DNA of 9,133 nt, from contig CATNEU010000035.1 in the NCBI GenBank assembly GCA_950097605.1, positions 1-9,133 on the forward strand, read 5' to 3'. Numbering within the stretch: position 1 is the stretch's first letter; each line of letters opens with the position of its first letter. The notes beneath the pieces are model-generated. The model saw only the letters and a program-made list of their open reading frames with translations. It searched no databases and was not told the origin of the DNA. Source of the stretch: an uncultured Oscillospiraceae bacterium (lineage in GTDB: Bacteria; Bacillota; Clostridia; Oscillospirales; Ruminococcaceae). A program made the position numbers and the translations under genes. This document shows, piece after piece, positions 1-5,265 of the stretch.

Positions 1-877
1 GGCTGGCCTTCATATCAATTGCGAGCTTGGCTTTGGCAAAATACAAGTCCAGCTCGATCAACGATTCGTAGTTCGCTATGATCACATCCGCAAACGTTGC
101 CGCCTCGGCGGACAGTTCCGCCAAAACCCGCGCGCTTTCGGCTGCCTCTTTGGATTCCAGCACGCGGATCTCGTTGTTCGCCTCGACGACCGACATCGGC
201 TCGATAAAAAACGTCGAGCCGCTCGCCGAGGTGTCGTGGACCAGGCCGTTGATCTCGTTTTTGTGCTCCGACTTGACCGGCACCACATAGCGGCCGTCGC
301 GCATGGTGATAATCTGTTCCTGTAGGTATTTCTGCAAACTCGGAGACTTGAGAATTTTGTCCAGGCTGTCCTTGGCGCGCGTGCCCGCCCGGCGGATTTT
401 CCGCCGGATATCCGCCAGCGCGGGGCTGGCGTTGTCCGCCATCTGCTCCTCAGACAGAATTGCCGACGTGATTTTGTCCTCCAAATACTTGTTGGGGGAT
501 AAAAAACCAAAGAGCTCGTCGAGCGAAGTTTCAATGTTTTCGCAGCGGCCGCGCCATTCCGAAAGGCTCCGGATACCGCGCAGCACCTCCGCGATGCCCA
601 GCAGCTCGCGCATCGACAGGCAGCCCCCGGCCTGGCAGCGGCGCAGCGACGCATTCATGTTGCGCACTGCATAGATGGTCGGCGAACCAAACCGCATACT
701 GAGCGTATAGGCGTCGTTTGTGCGGGTCATTTCCCGTTCCACGGCGCCGAAGTCGTCTCCGGGCTCTATATTTCTGGCAAGCTCGGCCGTGTCGGCGCAG
801 CAAGCGCATTCCGCGAGCCGCGCCAGCACCTTTTGCAGTTCCAGGGCCGTGCTGTGCTTTTGTGTTGCTGTGTTCAT
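1..877 (-). CDS. mutS2: MutS2 family protein, N-terminal part (gene runs off the window)
   Basis: MutS2 is a MutS-like ATPase without a mismatch-repair role. Family members suppress homologous recombination or split collided ribosomes. The 292 codons seen here cover the N-terminal core/lever part. The family hallmark is present: TMRDGRYVVPVK at residues 191-202, followed by HDTSASGSTFFIEP at 214-227, the clamp-proximal motif of MutS2. The ATPase Walker motifs, linker and C-terminal Smr nuclease domain would lie beyond position 1, so their presence cannot be judged. The family is usually about 780 residues, so under 40% is visible. The ATG at 877-875 is supported by a GGGAGGG ribosome binding site about nine bases upstream. 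It follows recO by 91 bp on the same strand and is probably read from the same transcript. The frame is open throughout with no sign of damage. Confidence 0.95.
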   Translation of the reverse strand, partial: MNTATQKHSTALELQKVLARLAECACCADTAELARNIEPGDDFGAVEREMTRTNDAYTLSMRFGSPTIYAVRNMNASLRRCQAGGCLSMRELLGIAEVLRGIRSLSEWRGRCENIETSLDELFGFLSPNKYLEDKITSAILSEEQMADNASPALADIRRKIRRAGTRAKDSLDKILKSPSLQKYLQEQIITMRDGRYVVPVKSEHKNEINGLVHDTSASGSTFFIEPMSVVEANNEIRVLESKEAAESARVLAELSAEAATFADVIIANYESLIELDLYFAKAKLAIDMKAS

Positions 878-894
878 AAAATTGGTTCCCTCCC

Positions 895-914
895 GGGCGC
901 CCGTACAGGCGCCC
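895..914 (-). other. Stem-loop beside the mutS2 ribosome binding site
   Basis: A perfect 7-bp inverted repeat, GGGCGCC (895-901) and GGCGCCC (908-914), with a 6-base loop. In the mutS2 mRNA it ends only a few bases before the GGGAGGG Shine-Dalgarno. The T run lies on the upstream side, so this is not an intrinsic terminator in the direction of mutS2. It could influence translation initiation, but nothing proves that. Confidence 0.45.
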
Positions 915-945
915 AAAAACAAAATACGATGTATGTACAATCCAG

Positions 946-969
946 GCGTGCAGGCCGCGGCCCGCACGC
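946..969 (-). other. GC-rich stem-loop at the recO stop codon
   Basis: GCGTGC (946-951) pairs with GCACGC (964-969). An inner GC-rich portion extends the stem to about nine pairs. It overlaps the recO stop codon. No T run follows directly on the minus strand, so it is at best an mRNA 3'-end or processing structure rather than a clear terminator. Confidence 0.35.
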
Positions 970-1718
970 TAACAAACCGTATGGTAAAAATCCAGCGACC
1001 GGAAGGAGCGTTCCACGGTCGCCAGCGTGTATTTTTCACTCACCTTTTCAAGATAGCGCAAATTCTGCTCCGACAGCCGAAACGAAAAAATCCGCTCGAA
1101 ATCGGCGTAGAGAATATGCCGCATCGCCGTGAGAATGCTCATGTTCAGCGGGATTTTGGGCCGTGCGCGGTCGCATTCGTCCAGGCAATCCCCACAGAGC
1201 AGAAATCCTTCGAGCGGGAAAAACACAAACCGCTCCTGCTCATAGCAGCAGCATTCCCGGCAGCCCACCACGTCGGGCATAAAGCCGCAGAGGGAAAGGC
1301 CGCGCAACTCAAACACCGCCTTGATCTGGGACAGGGGCTTCTCCCCTGCGGCGGTGAAATGCAGGCAGTTTAAAAACAACCGCAAAAAGCCCTCAGCCCT
1401 GTCCCCTTCCCGGACAAGGCTGCGGGTGAGTTCTGCAAAATAGCTCGCGAGGCCGATTTTGGCAATATCACTGCGCAGATCATAGAAAATCGAGATCACC
1501 TGCGCGTTGTCCAGCCTGTATTTTCCTCGATTCTGAAACAAGTCGAACTGACAATACGCAAATACCTGCGTGCCGACCGAGAGCTTATTTTTCATCCGCT
1601 GCGCGTTTTTGGCAAACGCCTCGATCACGCCCAACTGCTCGGTCAGAATCGTCACATACCGGTCGTTGTCACCGAAATTGACCTGTCCCAGAATAATCCC
1701 TTTGGTGCTGATCTGCAT
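969..1718 (-). CDS. recO: DNA repair protein RecO
   Basis: RecO loads RecA onto SSB-coated single-stranded DNA together with RecR (RecFOR pathway) and anneals complementary strands. The 249-residue product has the family's normal length. The N-terminal OB-fold half starts with KGIILGQVNFGDNDRYVTILTEQLG, including the usual xDRxxTxLT pattern near residues 19-26. A central helical part follows. Paired cysteines C153/C156 and C175/C178 form the zinc-finger motif found in many RecO proteins. The ATG at 1718 is forced, because an in-frame TAA lies directly before it. The best Shine-Dalgarno, AGAGGAG at 1736-1730, is 11 bases away, a slightly long spacing. The start lies inside the preceding small yqzL-like gene, so translation is probably coupled. 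mutS2 follows downstream. Confidence 0.96.
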   Translation of the reverse strand: MQISTKGIILGQVNFGDNDRYVTILTEQLGVIEAFAKNAQRMKNKLSVGTQVFAYCQFDLFQNRGKYRLDNAQVISIFYDLRSDIAKIGLASYFAELTRSLVREGDRAEGFLRLFLNCLHFTAAGEKPLSQIKAVFELRGLSLCGFMPDVVGCRECCCYEQERFVFFPLEGFLLCGDCLDECDRARPKIPLNMSILTAMRHILYADFERIFSFRLSEQNLRYLEKVSEKYTLATVERSFRSLDFYHTVC

Positions 1719-1854
1719 TTACATAGGTACTCCTCTGCTCCGCCGCCGCTCCAACCGTTCCGGCCGCCTGTTTTGTCTGCTCCCGCTTGTAGAGCATATA
1801 GGAATTGATGCTGCCCGTGCGTTCAAAAATTGCCCATGCGGTGTTGCTGTCCAT
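1669..1854 (-). CDS. yqzL: YqzL-like small protein, 61 residues, overlapping recO
   Basis: The N-terminus MDSNTAWAIFERTGSINSYM fits the small YqzL-like family (W..F..TG....Y.L.K pattern), found between era and recO in many Firmicutes. The position here is exactly that. The family has no known function and is usually about 45-50 residues. This copy continues for about 15 more codons, through the start of recO (50-bp overlap), so its C-terminal tail is probably not conserved. The ATG at 1854-1852 has a near-perfect GAGGAGG Shine-Dalgarno seven bases upstream, strong evidence that it is translated. The call rests on remembered family pattern plus synteny, not on an alignment. Its likely role in this operon may include delivering ribosomes to the recO start. 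Confidence 0.8.
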   Translation of the reverse strand: MDSNTAWAIFERTGSINSYMLYKREQTKQAAGTVGAAAEQRSTYVNADQHQRDYSGTGQFR

Positions 1855-2019
1855 CGAAATACCTCCTCATGGCTTTCGCCGTTTTCAAGGCGGAGAACCG
1901 TTCACTGCCGCCTTTAAAATTTTGTCCATATATACTATATATATGTGAGGAAACCAGAACCTTTCATGGCAATTTATCCAAAAAAATTTGTGCAGTTTCA
2001 CAAGACAGCGTTTGCTTTT
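1855..2019 (-). promoter_or_regulatory. Spacer between era and yqzL, AT-rich with possible internal promoter
   Basis: This 165-bp non-coding stretch has a much lower G+C than its surroundings. On the minus strand it contains a TATATATAGTATATAT run near 1926-1944 that could supply a -10 box for yqzL-recO-mutS2. I do not see a convincing -35 at 16-18 bases, so the promoter is tentative. The strong GAGGAGG site just before yqzL lies at the downstream end. Confidence 0.35.
1980..2003 (-). terminator. Weak candidate terminator after era
   Basis: On the minus strand, TTGTG (2003-1999) and CACAA (1992-1988) flank a 6-base loop and are followed by an A and seven Ts (1986-1980). The T run is good, but the stem has only five pairs, mostly weak. 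Termination would be partial at most. It lies just after the era stop codon, consistent with an attenuation point before yqzL-recO. Confidence 0.4.
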
Positions 2020-2910
2020 TTACGACAACCCCAGCGAACGGATGATGCCCTCCCGGTTGCGCCAGTCCTCTTTAACCTTGACCCAGCACTGGAGATTGAT
2101 GTGCACGCCGAAAAAGCTCTCCATGTCGGCGCGGGCTTGGGTGGAAATCTCCTTGAGCATCCGGCCGCCCTTGCCGATGATGATGCCCTTGTGGCTCTCG
2201 CGCTCGCAGTAGATCACCGCTTCGATATCGGTCAGCCGCCCATCCTCACGCTCTTTCATCGACTCGATTGCAACCGCCGCTCCATGCGGGATCTCGTCCC
2301 GCAGCAAGCGCAGCATTTTTTCGCGGATGATCTCGGACGCCACCACGCGTTCGGGCTGGTCTGTCAGCATATCATCCGGAAAAAAGTGCGGACCGGGCTG
2401 CATGTGCTTGTCCAGCTCGGAAAACACAATGTCGATCCCGTCGCCTTTCAGCGCGCTGATCGGAATTACCGCCTCAAAGTCAAATAGCTGTGAATAGGCG
2501 AGAATCCGTTTCATCAAATCCTCTTTTTTCTGCAACAGGTCGATTTTGTTGATACAGAGAATTGCCGGAATCCGCAGGCGCCGGAAATTTTCGATCAAAT
2601 CCTGCTCGGCTTTGGTCACAGGGCCGTCCGGCTCGACGACCAGCACCGCCGCGTCGACGTCCGCGATACTCTCGCCGACCGCCTTGACCATGTGCTCGCT
2701 GAGCCTGGTGCGCGGCTTGTGCAGCCCCGGCGTATCAATGAAGACATACTGCGTTCCCTCCCGCGTCAGAACGCCCATGATCCGCGTGCGGGTCGTCTGC
2801 GGCCTGTCCGAGACAATCGCCACCTTTTCCCCCACAAGCGCGTTTAAAAGCGACGACTTGCCAACATTCGGCTTGCCGACGATTGCAATAAAACCGGAAC
2901 GTGTCTCCAT
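2020..2910 (-). CDS. era: GTPase Era
   Basis: Era is an essential GTPase that binds the 3' end of 16S rRNA and helps 30S subunit maturation at the membrane-associated ribosome pool. The 296-residue product is full length. GTPase motifs are all present: G1 GKPNVGKS (12-19), G2 region QTTRTRI (38-44), G3 DTPG (59-62), G4 NKID (121-124) and G5 SAL (152-154). The C-terminal KH domain carries IIIGKGGRMLKEI (243-255). The ATG at 2910 is preceded by GAGGAGG with nine-base spacing. It follows dgkA by 79 bp. In many Firmicutes a cytidine deaminase gene (cdd) lies between dgkA and era, and here it is missing. YbeY, encoded upstream in the same cluster, works with Era in 16S maturation in E. coli, which fits the grouping. 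Confidence 0.97.
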   Translation of the reverse strand: METRSGFIAIVGKPNVGKSSLLNALVGEKVAIVSDRPQTTRTRIMGVLTREGTQYVFIDTPGLHKPRTRLSEHMVKAVGESIADVDAAVLVVEPDGPVTKAEQDLIENFRRLRIPAILCINKIDLLQKKEDLMKRILAYSQLFDFEAVIPISALKGDGIDIVFSELDKHMQPGPHFFPDDMLTDQPERVVASEIIREKMLRLLRDEIPHGAAVAIESMKEREDGRLTDIEAVIYCERESHKGIIIGKGGRMLKEISTQARADMESFFGVHINLQCWVKVKEDWRNREGIIRSLGLS

Positions 2911-2978
2911 AGAACGCGTACCTCCTCAAACGATTGAATCTATTTCACTATTTTTCATTAAAATAACGCCGGGCCAAT

Positions 2979-3002
2979 GCCGCGAACTTTTATTTTCGCG
3001 GC
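2979..3002 (-). other. Perfect stem-loop spanning the dgkA stop codon
   Basis: GCCGCGAA (2979-2986) and TTCGCGGC (2995-3002) form a perfect 8-bp inverted repeat with an 8-base loop that contains the dgkA TAA. In the mRNA direction it is followed by a mixed GC stretch and only later by TTATTTT, so it is not a classical terminator. It could mark a processing or partial-termination point between phoH-ybeY-dgkA and era. Confidence 0.45.
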
Positions 3003-3499
3003 CGCCGGCCGGTTCCAAAGAGCCTGTCCGGCCCTAAAAAGACAAACAGCACGGCAAAACCCGTCACGGCAAGCAAAATCAGCAGCGCCGGCAGGTTTGC
3101 CGCAAAATAGCCGATCAGCATTTTCCACCGGGCGGGCTTCCAGAAAAACGCAAGCCCAATGCCGACGCTGGCAAGCGCACAGATCAGCACCGCACCGGCC
3201 GCCACGTCTTTTGCAATTTTGGCCAGCCGGTTGTAGCACGGGGAAACCAGATTGACGATGGCCTCAATCGAGGTGTTGACCATCTCGCAGACCACCACCA
3301 TCGAAACGGTGAGCATCAAAACAGCGAACTGCCCGGGCGTGAGCGCAAAAAAGCGCGAAAAATACAGCACGTACAGCGCCGCCGTGAGATGGATGCGCAT
3401 GTTCCGCTCGTTTCGGATACAGTATAGGATTCCCAACAGCGCATATTTAAAGCTGTGGAAAAGGCTGCGCACATGCGTAAACGCCTGCTCGTCCTTCAT
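2990..3499 (-). CDS. dgkA: Diacylglycerol kinase family protein, probably undecaprenol kinase, with C-terminal extension
   Basis: The product is a small integral-membrane lipid kinase. Gram-positive members mainly phosphorylate undecaprenol to recycle the cell-wall carrier lipid. Family signatures are visible: NERNMRIH (30-37, with the conserved Glu31), CEMVNTSIEAIVN (71-83, with Glu72, Asn75 and Glu79) and AKIAKDVAAGAV (93-104, with Asp98). Hydrophobic spans lie near 38-52, 57-75 and 100-119, as expected for the three-helix fold. Usual length is about 120-140 residues. This protein has 169, and the extra tail contains one more hydrophobic segment (about 131-157) and a basic end. The ATG overlaps the ybeY stop in TAATG, so translation is coupled. 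The substrate (undecaprenol versus diacylglycerol) is inferred from the phylum, not read from the sequence. Confidence 0.9.
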   Translation of the reverse strand: MKDEQAFTHVRSLFHSFKYALLGILYCIRNERNMRIHLTAALYVLYFSRFFALTPGQFAVLMLTVSMVVVCEMVNTSIEAIVNLVSPCYNRLAKIAKDVAAGAVLICALASVGIGLAFFWKPARWKMLIGYFAANLPALLILLAVTGFAVLFVFLGPDRLFGTGRRPRK

Positions 3500-3996
3500 T
3501 ACTCGATAACATAGCTTGCGCCGCGCGGGAAACCAAGCCTTGCCATAACCTTTTCTTCCTTTTCGCGCATGCGCACAGCTTCGAGGCCCCCGTTCTCATG
3601 GTCGTATCCAAGCAGATGGAGCATCGAATGCGCCGTCAGAAAACCAACTTCGCGCTCGAAACTGTGTCCATACAGTTTGGCCTGTTCCACGGCCTTTTCC
3701 AGCGATATGACAATGTCGCCGAGCATCAGCGCGCCGGTATCCGAATTTTTATCATACTTGCCGTTTTCTCCAAGCGGGAACGACAGCACATCGGTTGCGC
3801 GGTCCTTGCCGCGAAACTGGCTGTTGAGCTCCTTGATCTGCTCGTTGTCCACAAAGCTCACGCTGACCTCCGCATACTCCGAAAAATTCTCCATCGTAAG
3901 CACCGCGTTGCAGCAGCGCCGAATCAGCAGCCTGGTACCGGTCGGGACTTTCACTTTATTCTGCTTGTTTGAAATGATTACTTTTAAACTTTTCAT
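3499..3996 (-). CDS. ybeY: Endoribonuclease YbeY (rRNA maturation factor)
   Basis: YbeY is a zinc-dependent endoribonuclease involved in 16S rRNA 3'-end maturation and late ribosome quality control. The 165-residue product has the normal length. The zinc site HxxxHxxxxxH is present as HSMLHLLGYDH (H123, H127, H133). The other conserved block, FRGKDRATDVLSFPLG (61-76), contains the arginine and the ATDVLSFP signature typical of the family, and GDIVIS follows at 93-98. The usual HGxLHL reads HSMLHL here, a mild substitution that keeps all three metal ligands. The start overlaps the phoH stop as ATGA, and the stop overlaps the dgkA start as TAATG, so phoH-ybeY-dgkA form one tightly coupled operon. 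In Bacillus, yqfF lies between phoH and this gene, and it is absent here. Confidence 0.96.
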   Translation of the reverse strand: MKSLKVIISNKQNKVKVPTGTRLLIRRCCNAVLTMENFSEYAEVSVSFVDNEQIKELNSQFRGKDRATDVLSFPLGENGKYDKNSDTGALMLGDIVISLEKAVEQAKLYGHSFEREVGFLTAHSMLHLLGYDHENGGLEAVRMREKEEKVMARLGFPRGASYVIE

Positions 3997-4967
3997 AGCG
4001 TTTTTTTGTGTTTGCCCTCCTCGTAGTATTTTTCATATGCCTTGATGATCTTCTGCACCAGCACATGGCGCACAACATCCTTTTCCGTAAACTGAATCAC
4101 GGCGATATCGTCGATATTCTTGAGCACCCGCATCGCCTCGACGAGGCCGGACCGCCTGGAATCCGGCAGATCAATCTGGGTGATATCTCCGGTGATCACC
4201 GCCTTAGAGTTCATGCCGAGGCGGGTTAAAAACATTTTCATCTGCTCGGGCGTGGTGTTCTGCGCCTCGTCGAGAATGATAAACGAGTCGTCCAGCGTCC
4301 GTCCGCGCATATAGGCCAGCGGCGCCACCTCGATATTGCCGCGCTCGACAAACCGCTGGTAATTTTCGGCGCCCAGCATATCAAACAGCGCGTCGTAGAG
4401 CGGCCGCAGATAGGGGTCCACTTTGTTTTGGAGGTCGCCGGGCAAAAAGCCCAGTTTTTCTCCCGCCTCGACCGCGGGCCTTGTCAGGATGATGCGGTTG
4501 ACGGCGTGCGCCCGGAAAGCGGCAACCGCCATCGCAACGGCCAGATAGGTCTTGCCGGTGCCCGCAGGGCCGACGCCCAGCACAATCGTATTGTTTTTCA
4601 GCGCTTCGATATAGCGCTTCTGCCCCAAAGTCTTGGGCTTGAGCGGACGGCCCTTGGCCGTGATGCAAACGCAATCGGTCACAAGGGACTCAATCTTGTC
4701 CTCTGCTGAATCCTCCACCAGCGAAATCACATAGCGTACATTCTGCTCGTTGATCGTCTCGCCCTTATTGAGCAGGTTCAACAGCGATTCAATCGCGCGC
4801 ACCGCTTTGGACACGTTTTCGATCTCGCCGGTCACTTTGATATCGCTGCCCCGACTGAGAATCGCAACACCGTATTCCCGTTCAAGCATCTTGATATTTT
4901 CATCGAAATTGCCGAACAGCGCAACCGTGTGCTCCATCCGGTCGATATTGACAATCTGTTCTATCAT
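3993..4967 (-). CDS. phoH: PhoH-like ATPase (PhoH/YbeZ family)
   Basis: This is a P-loop ATPase related to the helicase core, commonly encoded next to ybeY and thought to act in RNA metabolism. The 324-residue length is typical. A KH-like N-terminal domain (about 1-100) precedes the ATPase domain. Walker A is GPAGTGKT (133-140) and Walker B is FIILDEAQN (229-237). Other family blocks are TRPAVEAGEKLGFLPGDL (162-179), RGRTLDDSF (221-229) and VITGDITQIDLP (257-268). The ATG at 4967 has an AGGGAGG Shine-Dalgarno at suitable spacing. The gene has its own promoter overlapping the end of yqfD and a structured leader of about 260 nt, so it can be expressed separately from the sporulation genes upstream. 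The stop overlaps ybeY by four bases. Despite the name, a role in phosphate starvation is not implied. Confidence 0.96.
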   Translation of the reverse strand: MIEQIVNIDRMEHTVALFGNFDENIKMLEREYGVAILSRGSDIKVTGEIENVSKAVRAIESLLNLLNKGETINEQNVRYVISLVEDSAEDKIESLVTDCVCITAKGRPLKPKTLGQKRYIEALKNNTIVLGVGPAGTGKTYLAVAMAVAAFRAHAVNRIILTRPAVEAGEKLGFLPGDLQNKVDPYLRPLYDALFDMLGAENYQRFVERGNIEVAPLAYMRGRTLDDSFIILDEAQNTTPEQMKMFLTRLGMNSKAVITGDITQIDLPDSRRSGLVEAMRVLKNIDDIAVIQFTEKDVVRHVLVQKIIKAYEKYYEEGKHKKTL

Positions 4968-5011
4968 CTAAACCTCCCTGACGCAGCGCCTGCCGGCCTG
5001 CCGCGCACACT

Positions 5012-5041
5012 GTCCGGTGCGGGACACGGTCCGCACCGGAC
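5012..5041 (-). repeat. Perfect 11-bp inverted repeat in the phoH leader
   Basis: GTCCGGTGCGG (5012-5022) and CCGCACCGGAC (5031-5041) match perfectly around an 8-base loop. The resulting RNA hairpin would be very stable. It lies 45 bases before the phoH start codon and has no T run, so it is not an intrinsic terminator. Confidence 0.7.
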
Positions 5042-5065
5042 GGCATGCGCGTTTCCCGTGGAAAA

Positions 5066-5125
5066 GCCGGATGCAAGCCGGACGAAAATACCTCTTCGTT
5101 TCCGGTTTTATCTGGTGCATCCGGC
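5066..5125 (-). repeat. Perfect 10-bp inverted repeat with nested hairpin in the phoH leader
   Basis: GCCGGATGCA (5066-5075) and TGCATCCGGC (5116-5125) are perfect complements separated by 40 bases. Inside the loop, CCGGA-CGAA and TTCG-TT-TCCGG form a second stem. In the mRNA the structure is followed by only four Ts and then CC, too weak for a firm terminator call. Confidence 0.6.
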
Positions 5126-5235
5126 GGCAGGCCGCACGCGCCGCATGAAACGATCATGGATGCAGGCATTTGTTTAAAAAATAACAATTCTATTCATCCT
5201 CCACAAAAAATGCCAACCATCCCATGTTAATTTTC

Positions 5236-5265
5236 ATTATACCACAAGTTGATTTTGTTTGTCAG
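5236..5265 (-). promoter_or_regulatory. SigA-type promoter with extended -10 for phoH operon
   Basis: On the minus strand, CTGACA (5265-5260) is followed after 18 bases by a consensus TATAAT (5241-5236), with TGG directly before it giving an extended -10. The -35 hexamer overlaps the yqfD stop codon. Predicted start is near 5229. This is the best promoter in the window and would drive phoH-ybeY-dgkA and probably era. Confidence 0.85.

Larger units (their letters stand above)
4968..5229 (-). promoter_or_regulatory. Long structured 5' leader of phoH
   Basis: About 260 bases lie between the predicted transcription start and the phoH ATG. Reading in the mRNA direction, an AT-rich first part is followed by a GC-rich part with several dyads. 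GCCGGATGCA (5125-5116 on the minus strand) pairs perfectly with TGCATCCGGC (5075-5066), and the enclosed 40 bases contain a nested CCGGA/TCCGG plus CGAA/TTCG hairpin. A second perfect dyad of 11 bp lies at 5012-5041. The heptamer TGCATCC also occurs upstream (5164-5158), so GGATGCA at 5122-5116 could pair with either copy. No match to a riboswitch class that I recognise. A role in controlling phoH is inferred, not shown. Confidence 0.5.

Noticed and set aside
82..809. Minus-strand frames of 190 and 92 codons over the mutS2 region
   Set aside because: They are out-of-frame shadows of mutS2, which is open and recognisable in its own frame from 877 to the window edge.
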